Source: UBA10003 sp964365025
GTDB taxonomy: Bacteria; Patescibacteriota; Patescibacteriia; Magasanikbacterales; UBA10003
Assembly (NCBI GenBank): GCA_964365025.1
Contig: CAYIOJ010000044.1
Coordinates: 1-6,946, forward strand
DNA: 6,946 nucleotides
Reading direction: 5' to 3'
Shown piece after piece: positions 1 through 4,474 of the stretch. Every line of letters starts with the position of its first letter. The stretch's first letter is position 1. The notes under the pieces were generated by a model. That model was given only the letters and a program-made list of their open reading frames with translations, did no database searches and was not told the origin of the DNA. Both the position numbers and the translations under genes were made by a program.

Positions 1-14
1 GAGGGGTCTTTTTT
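1..14 (+). terminator. Possible 3' arm of an upstream intrinsic terminator (cut by window edge)
   Basis: The window opens with GAGGGGTC followed by six T residues (9-14). This is how the descending arm and U-tract of an intrinsic terminator look, but the matching ascending arm would lie outside the window. The call rests only on this half and is weak. Confidence 0.3.
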
Positions 15-71
15 ATTTTCTCCTATTTTGGTATACTGTTTTTAGATTTTACAGATAAACAGGACAACGAT

Positions 72-100
72 TTGACACCTTTTCCAGCCTATGCTATAAT
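72..100 (+). promoter_or_regulatory. Consensus sigma-70 type promoter of the secE-nusG-rplK-rplA operon
   Basis: TTGACA at 72-77 and TATAAT at 95-100 both match consensus perfectly and are separated by exactly 17 bp. A TG one base upstream of the -10 (92-93) adds an extended -10 element. Transcription should start near 107, giving a leader of about 50 nt before secE. No other strong promoter is visible before rplA ends, so this one probably drives all four genes. A weaker extended -10 (TGG then TATACT, 29-37) lies upstream but has no recognisable -35. Confidence 0.88.
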
Positions 101-112
101 ACCAACATAATC

Positions 113-135
113 AAAAGCCCCCCGAAGGGCTTTTT
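113..135 (+). terminator. Terminator-like hairpin in the secE leader, just downstream of the start site
   Basis: AAAAGCCC (113-120) pairs with GGGCTTTT (127-134) around the loop CCCGAA, and the T run continues to 135. The GC core is only 4 bp, so the hairpin is modest. It begins about 6 nt after the predicted transcription start. It may stop readthrough from upstream genes, or act as an attenuator or 5' stabilising stem in the secE transcript. Confidence 0.6.
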
Positions 136-156
136 AAAGACCTAAATAACATAATT

Positions 157-351
157 ATGAACATCACCAACAAAGTCACGGAGTATTTTAGAACCTCCCA
201 AATTGAGCTTAAAAAAGTGGTTTGGCCAAGCAAAAAAGAAACCACGCGTTATTCTTTGATAGTGATTGGCATGAGCTTGGGCGTGGCTATTTTTTTCGGC
301 ATTTTGGATTTTGTTTTTAATCTTGGCTTGACCAAATTAATTTCCCGTTAA
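157..351 (+). CDS. secE: Preprotein translocase subunit SecE
   Basis: SecE is the small membrane subunit that clamps the SecY channel in the SecYEG protein export complex. The 64-residue product has the single-span form of most bacteria outside the enterobacteria. A short amphipathic N-terminal segment contains the conserved cytoplasmic motif (LKKVVWPSKKET, 18-29). One hydrophobic transmembrane helix follows at about 31-57. The length and the WPS(K/R) motif are typical. The next gene, nusG, starts 4 bp after the stop, the classic secE-nusG pairing. The ATG at 157 is the only sensible start because it places the amphipathic helix correctly. No SD is visible; the upstream sequence is AT-rich. 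Confidence 0.96.
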   Translation: MNITNKVTEYFRTSQIELKKVVWPSKKETTRYSLIVIGMSLGVAIFFGILDFVFNLGLTKLISR

Positions 352-355
352 TCAT

Positions 356-901
356 ATGCCAAAACAAGTATTGCAACAAGGCCGACGCTGGTATGTTTTG
401 CACACCTATTCCGGCTATGAGGAAAATGTCACTCGCAATTTAAAACAAAGAATTGAAACCATGGAAATGCAGGACAAAATTTTTCAAGTGCTGGTGCCAA
501 CAGAGAAAAAAATTAAAATTAAAAATGGCAAGCGCAAAATTGTCACTGAGAAAATTTTTCCGGGATATGTTTTGGTGGAAATGATTGTGACGGATGATTC
601 TTGGTATGTGGTTCGCAACACGCCGAATGTGACCGGCTTTGTCGGCTCCGGCACAACCCCGACCCCGATTGACGAGGCCGAGGTTAAAACATTGCAAAAG
701 CGTATGGGAGTGGAAGAGCCGGAATTTGTGATTGATGTGGAGGTGGATTCGCCTGTTCGCATTGTGGACGGACCGTTTAAAAACTTTGAAGGCAAGATTT
801 CCGAGATTGACGACAAGCGCGGCAAGGTCAAAGTGCTTGTTTCCATGTTTGGCCGCGAAACACCGGTGGAGCTTGACTTTTTGCAGGTAAAGAAGATATA
901 A
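356..901 (+). CDS. nusG: Transcription termination/antitermination factor NusG
   Basis: NusG binds RNA polymerase across the cleft, modulates pausing, and links transcription to ribosomes or Rho. The 181-residue length is standard. The N-terminal NGN domain covers about 10-118, with the RRWYVLHTYSGYEENV start (10-25) and the FPGYVLVEM strand (68-76). The C-terminal KOW domain covers about 125-181, with VRIVDGPFKNFEGKI (134-148) and a basic end. No extra inserted domain is present. The start at 356 sits 4 bp after secE and has no SD, so translation may be coupled to secE. The order secE-nusG-rplK-rplA is widely conserved in bacteria. Confidence 0.97.
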   Translation: MPKQVLQQGRRWYVLHTYSGYEENVTRNLKQRIETMEMQDKIFQVLVPTEKKIKIKNGKRKIVTEKIFPGYVLVEMIVTDDSWYVVRNTPNVTGFVGSGTTPTPIDEAEVKTLQKRMGVEEPEFVIDVEVDSPVRIVDGPFKNFEGKISEIDDKRGKVKVLVSMFGRETPVELDFLQVKKI

Positions 902-919
902 TAAAAGTCTATAAAATAT

Positions 920-1342
920 ATGGCTAAAAAAATTAAGACAATTATCAAATTGCAGATTCCGGCCGGCAAGGCCAATCCGGCGCCGCCGATCGGCCCGGCT
1001 TTAGGCCAGCATGGCTTAAACATTGCCGAATTTTGCCAGAAATTCAATGACAAAACCAAGCAGTTGGGCGGAGACATTACGCCTGTTGAAATCACTGTGT
1101 TTGAAGACCGCACCTATACTTTCATTTTAAAAACCCCTCCGGCAGCGGAATTGTTGAAAAAGGCCGCGGGTATTGCCAAAGGTTCCGGCAGGCCATTGCA
1201 GGAAAAAGTTGGCCAAGTGACCAAGGCGCAGATTAGAGAAATTGCCGAGAAAAAAATGCCTGACCTGAACTGCACCTCGGTGGAATCAGCCATGAGCATG
1301 ATTGAGGGCACGGCCAAGCAAATGGGCTTGAATGTTATTTAA
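920..1342 (+). CDS. rplK: 50S ribosomal protein L11
   Basis: L11 binds the GTPase-associated region of 23S rRNA at the base of the L10/L12 stalk. The 140-residue product is close to the usual 141. The N-terminal domain carries the proline-rich signature IPAGKANPAPPIGPALGQHG (13-32), and the linker PPAAELLKKA follows at 73-82. The C-terminal rRNA-binding domain runs from about 76 to 140, ending in the usual MSMIEGTAKQMG motif (125-136). The ATG at 920 gives the standard MAKK start and lies 18 bp after nusG, preceded by AT-rich sequence with no SD. The intergenic element after its stop resembles an L1-binding RNA, so the downstream part of the operon is probably controlled separately. Confidence 0.97.
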   Translation: MAKKIKTIIKLQIPAGKANPAPPIGPALGQHGLNIAEFCQKFNDKTKQLGGDITPVEITVFEDRTYTFILKTPPAAELLKKAAGIAKGSGRPLQEKVGQVTKAQIREIAEKKMPDLNCTSVESAMSMIEGTAKQMGLNVI

Positions 1343-1348
1343 TATTAT

Positions 1349-1384
1349 GGTGGGAGACGGTTGAAATCCGTTGTAAATACCACT
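1349..1384 (+). promoter_or_regulatory. Candidate L1-binding mRNA element (23S rRNA mimic) in the rplK-rplA gap
   Basis: The RNA folds as an outer stem GUGG (1350-1353) with CCAC (1380-1383), plus a G-U pair at 1349/1384. An asymmetric internal loop follows (GAG, 1354-1356, opposite UGUAAAUA, 1372-1379), then an inner stem ACGG (1357-1360) with CCGU (1368-1371). The two strands, GGUGGGAG and AAAUACCAC, match the L1-binding arm of bacterial 23S rRNA (helices 76-77) as I recall it from E. coli. L1 is known to repress its own mRNA by binding such a mimic. Here the element lies 9 nt before the rplA start, so bound L1 could block rplA initiation. Confidence 0.78.
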
Positions 1385-1392
1385 TTAATTTT

Positions 1393-2070
1393 ATGCGAAG
1401 TAAACGCTATCTCAAGTTTAAATCTGCCACGGACACAAAGAAAAAATATTCTTTGGCCGAGGCGGTGGAGGCGGTGAAAAAAACCGCCGGTGTTAAATTT
1501 GACGCCACAGTGGAAATGCACGCCTGCTTGGGTATTGACCCGAAAAAAGGCGAAGAGCAAGTGCGCGGCACGATTGTTCTGCCGCACGCTTTTGGCAAAT
1601 CAAAAATCGTGGCGGCTTTTGTGCCGTCAGGAAAAGAGGACGAAGCCAAAGCAGCCGGAGCGGATTTGGTCGGCGCCGAGGAATTGATTGAAGAAATCGC
1701 CAAGAGCGGCAAAATAAATTTTGATGTGGCCGTGGCTTTGCCAGCGATGATGCCCAAGCTCGCGAAAATTGCGAAAATTCTCGGACCCAAGGGCTTGATG
1801 CCCAATCCTAAAACAGAAACAGTCGGTCCGGATATTAAGAAATTGGTGGGCGAGTTGAAAAAAGGCAAAATGTCTTTTAAAAATGATGACACCGGCAATA
1901 TTCATTTGGCAGTTGGCAAGGTTTCATTTGATAGTGTCAAATTGACCGAAAACGCACAGGCGGCATTGGATGCCATTAAAAAAGGCAAGCCAATTTCTTC
2001 CAAGGGCACCTATCTCAAGACCGTTGTTTTGACATCCACCATGGGTCCGGCGATAAAATTGGCGGTGTAA
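1393..2070 (+). CDS. rplA: 50S ribosomal protein L1
   Basis: L1 forms the mobile stalk that helps deacylated tRNA leave the E site, and in many bacteria it represses its own mRNA. The 225-residue product is near the usual 225-235. The N-terminal RSKRY motif (2-5 region), the conserved GIDPKKGEEQVRGTIVLPHAFGK-type region (47-69), the L1 signature KILGPKGLMPNPK (128-140) and the C-terminal strand SSKGTYLKTVVLTSTMGP (202-219) are all present. It is the last gene before a strong terminator. Genes rplJ and rplL, which often follow, are absent here. Some CPR lineages are reported to lack L1, so its presence may help placement. The start has no SD and follows the putative L1-binding element by 9 nt. 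Confidence 0.97.
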   Translation: MRSKRYLKFKSATDTKKKYSLAEAVEAVKKTAGVKFDATVEMHACLGIDPKKGEEQVRGTIVLPHAFGKSKIVAAFVPSGKEDEAKAAGADLVGAEELIEEIAKSGKINFDVAVALPAMMPKLAKIAKILGPKGLMPNPKTETVGPDIKKLVGELKKGKMSFKNDDTGNIHLAVGKVSFDSVKLTENAQAALDAIKKGKPISSKGTYLKTVVLTSTMGPAIKLAV

Positions 2071-2091
2071 AAAAATTCCAATTCAATAATC

Positions 2092-2116
2092 AAAATCCCC
2101 AGCAATGGGGATTTTT
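2092..2116 (+). terminator. Intrinsic terminator of the rplA operon
   Basis: AAAATCCCC (2092-2100) pairs perfectly with GGGGATTTT (2107-2115) around the loop AGCAAT, giving a 9-bp stem with a T run inside and after its descending arm. The flanks (2078-2091 and 2118-2132) are partly complementary and could extend the stem imperfectly. It lies 22 nt after the rplA stop and separates the ribosomal operon from the AT-rich unit downstream. Confidence 0.9.
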
Positions 2117-2128
2117 GGATTAGGATTG

Positions 2129-2158
2129 TTGGAAATAAAAGACAGAAAATGGTATAAT
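2129..2158 (+). promoter_or_regulatory. Candidate distal promoter (P1) of the Panacea operon
   Basis: An extended -10 (TG at 2150-2151, then TATAAT at 2153-2158) is preceded by a TTGGAA -35 (2129-2134) with an 18-bp spacer. The predicted start is near 2165, giving a leader of about 65 nt before the ATG at 2230. The perfect -10 makes this credible although the -35 matches only 4 of 6. Confidence 0.65.
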
Positions 2159-2197
2159 AGTTTTAGTTCAAGTTAACCATGAAAAATGTTAGGGGTA

Positions 2198-2226
2198 TTG
2201 ACAATTGTGGATAACTTTGATATAAA
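2198..2226 (+). promoter_or_regulatory. Candidate proximal promoter (P2) of the Panacea operon, with a DnaA-box-like 9-mer in its spacer
   Basis: TTGACA (2198-2203) and TATAAA (2221-2226) are separated by exactly 17 bp. Transcription would start near 2233, after the first ATG (2230) and about 9 nt before the second in-frame ATG (2242), so this transcript would be nearly leaderless. The spacer holds TGTGGATAA (2206-2214), the reverse complement of the consensus DnaA box TTATCCACA, and overlaps the palindrome ACAATTGT (2201-2208). Either could act as a repressor site. Confidence 0.55.
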
Positions 2227-2229
2227 TAA

Positions 2230-2778
2230 ATGCTCACAAATATGACAATATCTTTACCAAAATTGAAATCCATAATTAAATACTTTTGCCTAAATACTAA
2301 TCCGGTATTTTTAGGGAAAACAAAACTAATGAAACTGTTTTATTTTTTAGATTTTACTTATATTAAAAAGTATGGAACAAGCATAACTGGAGATACATAT
2401 TATCATTTAGAATTTGGTCCTATACCAACTACCATAAAAAATTTAGTGGATTCTGTCGGCGATAATCCTGAAATGGCAATGCTTTCGGATGTAATAACAA
2501 TTCAGTGTGAAGACAATCATGATATACACAAAGTAATTTGTCTGCAACCTTTTACCGAAAAGGACAAAGAATATTTTAGTGAGGCAGAGTTTGAGACAAT
2601 AAAATCTATCTGTGTGAGATTTAAGGACTATAGCACCCCTCAAATAGTTGATTTTTCACACAAAGAAGCCCCGTGGCTATTAACGAGGCAGTTAGAGGCA
2701 ATACCTTATATGCTTGCGGCGGAAGATACTGATTGTTCCGTAACTAAGCAAGATATCAAATTATTATCAGCTCTTTAA
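2230..2778 (+). CDS. Panacea/DUF4065 (SocA-like) domain protein, probable antitoxin
   Basis: The 182-residue product has the hallmarks of the Panacea (DUF4065) domain. An N-terminal helix reaches the LGKTKLMKLFYFLDF block (28-42). The ITGDTYYHLEFGPIP block (52-66) follows, and a late FSHKEAPW motif lies at 142-149. Family knowledge: SocA is an antitoxin and proteolytic adaptor for SocB, and Panacea domains neutralise many unrelated toxins, usually from a two-gene operon. Here the next gene starts 2 bp after the stop, which supports a toxin-antitoxin role. The gene is about 32% GC by hand count (2221-2760), against about 50% in rplA, suggesting horizontal acquisition. The start may be the ATG at 2230 or at 2242 (M5); neither has an SD, and the second better fits the proximal promoter. 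Confidence 0.85.
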   Translation: MLTNMTISLPKLKSIIKYFCLNTNPVFLGKTKLMKLFYFLDFTYIKKYGTSITGDTYYHLEFGPIPTTIKNLVDSVGDNPEMAMLSDVITIQCEDNHDIHKVICLQPFTEKDKEYFSEAEFETIKSICVRFKDYSTPQIVDFSHKEAPWLLTRQLEAIPYMLAAEDTDCSVTKQDIKLLSAL

Positions 2779-2780
2779 TT

Positions 2781-3188
2781 ATGATTAGTTTTGGTGATAT
2801 TTTTAGATTTGGAGACAGTGTCTATATACATCTCGCGGCAAAAGACGATGGAGTGACTCGCTATGCCGCTAAAGTAATTTCTGATCCCGAAAATATTAAG
2901 GAGTTGTTGAATAGAAAGAATCATTTCAGAGACGCGAGTGTTGGCCATCAAAAGAAAAATGTGTCAGAATATTTGGACTGTTGCATAAAATTAACCACCG
3001 CGCCCTTCCAAGAATGTTTAGCTTTTTTGGCTGGTTCGGATAAGCACGGTATCAATGACGATTGTCCCAAATTGGGAAATTTAAATAACGATGATGTTGA
3101 AGAGTTAAAAAAAGCGATAATGGAACATTGTAAAGTATTGCCTCCGGTTGTGGTTGATTATGTTGAAGAACTTAAGAATATAAAATAA
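2781..3188 (+). CDS. Unrecognised 135-aa protein, candidate toxin partner of the Panacea antitoxin
   Basis: I do not recognise this protein. Its first 35 residues (GDIFRFGDSVYIHLAA, 5-20, then RYAAKVIS, 27-34) look like successive beta strands. They loosely recall the small beta-barrel start of PemK/MazF-type proteins, but I see no catalytic signature. The rest looks helical, with a basic stretch at 45-59 (RKNHFRDASVGHQKK), cysteines at 67, 68, 79, 95 and 117, and an acidic C-terminal helix. No signal peptide or transmembrane segment is apparent. It starts 2 bp after the Panacea gene without an SD, so translation is probably coupled, and a terminator follows its stop. The second position behind a Panacea antitoxin is where toxins are usually encoded; the toxin role is inferred from that position only. 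Confidence 0.7.
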   Translation: MISFGDIFRFGDSVYIHLAAKDDGVTRYAAKVISDPENIKELLNRKNHFRDASVGHQKKNVSEYLDCCIKLTTAPFQECLAFLAGSDKHGINDDCPKLGNLNNDDVEELKKAIMEHCKVLPPVVVDYVEELKNIK

Positions 3189-3210
3189 ATTGTAAGTCAA
3201 TGTCTATGTC

Positions 3211-3232
3211 ATCCTCCACCAGGGGGATTTTT
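3211..3232 (+). terminator. Intrinsic terminator of the Panacea operon
   Basis: ATCCTCC (3211-3217) pairs with GGGGGAT (3222-3228), with one G-U wobble, around the tetraloop ACCA. A T run covers 3228-3232. It lies 22 nt after the stop of the second gene. Its T run overlaps the stop codon of the convergent TrmB-like gene. The reverse strand has no T run after the hairpin, so it looks one-directional. Confidence 0.82.
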
Positions 3233-3977
3233 AAATTTTTACTCCTTTTTTCCACAGCGCTTCAAATAGAATCACCTGTGTTTTATAGATTGCTTTGTTA
3301 TCAATAATCACAATCATTAAATTTGGTTCATAGGTGATAAAAGCGCAACGGCCGTCAGCGTAAAGATAGATTTGGGTTGGTATCAAACCAGTATTTTCTG
3401 GCAAAAAACGATATTCCCTCAAAGGATTGGGATTGGTTTTTATAAAACTATAAGATGCCAATTCTTTGGCCACCAGTATTTTTCTTTTTATTCCTTTTGC
3501 ATCTTTGCATTTAATTGTTGCTTCTGTTTCTGCGCGGCCAAGAGTTTGAAAGATGGCACTGGCTTGGCCGGCGATATGCATATAGGATTGACCGGAATTT
3601 TCAATTTCTTCATTTAACTCCTGCCAGCAATTTTTTCCTTCCAAAAATCTTATCTTCGTTTTTGCCGGTGGCGCTTGCCACAGAGCTTTTAATTGAGGCA
3701 GTGCGGCTTGCAAATCAGCCATTTTATTTTTTTCGATTTTTTCCAAATACTCGGGATCAGCCACGGCATATTTATTTTTAGCCCCATCTTTAGCGATAGT
3801 TATTAAACCGTGCATTTCTAATTCTTTAAGCAATCCATAAATAGTTGTTCTCTTAATTTTGGCTTTTTGCGATAAGGCCTGAATAGAGCAAGGGCCTAAT
3901 TCCAAGCCAGCCAGGTAAATCTGGGCTGTGGGCTCGCTTAAACCAATGGATTTTAAAGCGTGAATAAGCTCAAACAT
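3231..3977 (-). CDS. TrmB-family winged-helix transcriptional regulator
   Basis: The 248-residue product has an N-terminal winged helix-turn-helix of TrmB type (about 1-75): the LKSIGLSEPTAQIYLAGLEL-like opening (8-27), a recognition helix around KIKRTTIYGLLKEL (40-53), and a wing ending in NKYAV (68-72). A short linker helix (78-100) leads to a C-terminal domain with FLEGKNCWQEL (111-121). The strand-rich end (190-240) resembles the PLD-like effector module of TrmB-like proteins. Archaeal TrmB senses sugars; ligand and targets here are unknown. It is transcribed alone, convergent with the Panacea operon. A perfect inverted repeat lies upstream of its start, which suggests autoregulation. The ATG at 3977 gives the usual family N-terminus and has no SD. 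Confidence 0.85.
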   Translation of the reverse strand: MFELIHALKSIGLSEPTAQIYLAGLELGPCSIQALSQKAKIKRTTIYGLLKELEMHGLITIAKDGAKNKYAVADPEYLEKIEKNKMADLQAALPQLKALWQAPPAKTKIRFLEGKNCWQELNEEIENSGQSYMHIAGQASAIFQTLGRAETEATIKCKDAKGIKRKILVAKELASYSFIKTNPNPLREYRFLPENTGLIPTQIYLYADGRCAFITYEPNLMIVIIDNKAIYKTQVILFEALWKKGVKI

Positions 3978-3990
3978 ATTTATTTAAATT

Positions 3991-4009
3991 TTGTCGTCAA
4001 ATACGACAA
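3991..4009. promoter_or_regulatory. Perfect inverted repeat, candidate operator for the TrmB-like regulator
   Basis: TTGTCGT (3991-3997) and ACGACAA (4003-4009) are exact inverted copies separated by CAAAT. The centre-to-centre spacing of 12 bp suits a dimeric winged-helix protein. The site lies 14 bp upstream of the regulator's start codon and just downstream of its predicted transcription start (near 4018), where a bound dimer could block RNA polymerase. As RNA it could also form a 7-bp hairpin, but no T run makes it a terminator. Confidence 0.72.
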
Positions 4010-4024
4010 CAATATTTTGATTCT

Positions 4025-4053
4025 ATATTATCATAAAAGACAGAGTTTGTCAA
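4025..4053 (-). promoter_or_regulatory. Promoter of the TrmB-like regulator
   Basis: On the - strand, TTGACA (4053-4048) is a perfect -35. After 17 bp comes TAATAT (4030-4025), preceded by a TG extended -10. GATAAT (4032-4027) is an alternative -10 with a 15-bp spacer. The predicted start near 4018 leaves a leader of about 40 nt that contains the inverted repeat. Confidence 0.65.
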
Positions 4054-4123
4054 GTTTTTGATATCTAATTTTGTAAGGCATTTTTAGTGTAGAATAAGCT
4101 AAAAAATGATTATATCGCAGAAA

Positions 4124-4152
4124 TTGACAGTTTTTAAAAAATGAGGTATTGT
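4124..4152 (+). promoter_or_regulatory. Candidate promoter of the small ORF at 4201
   Basis: TTGACA (4124-4129) is a perfect -35, and TATTGT (4147-4152), 17 bp downstream, is a 4-of-6 -10. A better-looking TATAAA (4152-4157) overlaps it but would give a 22-bp spacer. The predicted start near 4159 places a small hairpin at the very 5' end of the transcript. Confidence 0.55.
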
Positions 4153-4165
4153 ATAAAAAGAAAGA

Positions 4166-4181
4166 GTCGCAATTTCGCGAC
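4166..4181 (+). other. Small 5' leader hairpin ahead of the SD
   Basis: GTCGC (4166-4170) pairs with GCGAC (4177-4181) around AATTTC. It sits within about 10 nt of the predicted 5' end and 5 nt upstream of the SD. A stem there could protect the transcript end or hold the SD single-stranded. It is short, so support is moderate. Confidence 0.45.
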
Positions 4182-4186
4182 CAAAC

Positions 4187-4194
4187 AAGGAGGT
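4187..4194 (+). promoter_or_regulatory. Canonical Shine-Dalgarno that fixes the GTG start at 4201
   Basis: AAGGAGGT is a full-length match to the anti-SD, with a 6-nt spacer to GTG at 4201. It is the only strong SD in the window. It makes the upstream in-frame ATG at 4141 unlikely, since that ATG lies inside the promoter region. Confidence 0.85.
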
Positions 4195-4200
4195 GTTGTC

Positions 4201-4419
4201 GTGAGAAACATTATTCCCGAAGAAGTAAGGACTTTGCTACATGGTGCAGAAAATTGGTCGAATTCCAGGAAATGCGGGTATCGTTTCGTCGGCGTCGCAC
4301 TCATGAAGTCCGATTGCTCGCTTGAGGTGGTGCAGGCCGAGTGCAGATTTTTCGGATTCTGGCGAATCTTGCACTATACACAGATTGATGTCGACACGCT
4401 TAGACATTACGCGGCGTAG
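4201..4419 (+). CDS. Unrecognised 72-aa protein with its own expression signals
   Basis: I do not recognise this protein. With GTG at 4201 as start it is 72 residues: a polar N-terminus (NIIPEEVRTLLHGAENW, 3-19), a basic turn (SRKCGYR, 22-28), a beta-like segment (FVGVALM, 29-35), and an aromatic C-terminal part (RFFGFWRILHYTQIDVDTL, 49-67). Cysteines lie at 25, 39 and 48. No signal peptide or clear membrane span is seen. Coding potential is supported by the SD, a promoter-like sequence and a terminator directly after the stop. Its composition (about 50% GC by hand count) is richer than the AT-rich flank. The ORF on the opposite strand lacks such signals. The whole unit resembles an independent cassette; function unknown. 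Confidence 0.7.
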   Translation: MRNIIPEEVRTLLHGAENWSNSRKCGYRFVGVALMKSDCSLEVVQAECRFFGFWRILHYTQIDVDTLRHYAA

Positions 4420-4420
4420 C

Positions 4421-4468
4421 AACGCGCCACGGAATGATTCTCCGTGACGCAATAACAACGCGCCACGG
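4421..4468 (+). repeat. 12-bp direct repeat flanking a complementary arm
   Basis: AACGCGCCACGG occurs at 4421-4432 and again, identically, at 4457-4468. Between them CCGTGACGC (4442-4450) is complementary, with one A-C mismatch, to the last nine bases of each copy. The middle arm can therefore pair with either copy but not both. Chance identity of 12 bp within 36 bp is unlikely. Confidence 0.88.
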
Positions 4469-4474
4469 TTTTTT
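4442..4474 (+). terminator. Intrinsic terminator of the small ORF, with a competing upstream hairpin
   Basis: CCGTGACGC (4442-4450) pairs with GCGCCACGG (4460-4468), with one mismatch, around a 9-nt loop. TTTTTT (4469-4474) follows immediately. It starts 22 nt after the ORF stop. The same left arm can instead pair with the first repeat copy (4424-4433), which would prevent the terminator fold. The T run overlaps the stop codon of the convergent ABC gene. Confidence 0.85.

Noticed and set aside
1..71. tRNA-Trp or other tRNA ahead of secE, common in other bacteria
   Set aside because: No cloverleaf arms or T-loop motif can be found in these bases.
484..1113. A 209-codon open frame on the - strand across nusG and rplK
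   Set aside because: It lies opposite two certain genes, crosses their boundary, and its translation resembles no protein; it is a codon-bias shadow.
1407..1898. A 163-codon open frame on the - strand inside rplA
   Set aside because: It is fully antisense to a certain ribosomal protein gene and has no start signals.
2201..2208. The palindrome ACAATTGT as a separate operator
   Set aside because: An 8-bp palindrome in AT-rich DNA is too common to call alone; it is noted only as part of promoter P2.
2179..2214. An 11-codon leader peptide frame upstream of the Panacea gene
   Set aside because: No SD and no run of regulatory codons; it ends inside promoter P2, and such short frames are common by chance.
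4141..4200. Extended start (ATG at 4141) for the small ORF, adding 20 residues
   Set aside because: That ATG lies between the -35 and -10 of the likely promoter, and the perfect SD at 4187-4194 points to GTG 4201.
4196..4202. A TTGTCGT half-site of the regulator operator at the GTG start of the small ORF
   Set aside because: A single 7-mer is expected about once per window on both strands, and another copy occurs within nusG (near 812), so it is not evidence of regulation.
4421..4474. Integron attC site after the small ORF
   Set aside because: The inverted repeat lacks the paired core motifs (RYYYAAC and GTTRRRY) in the right places, and the T run fits a terminator better.
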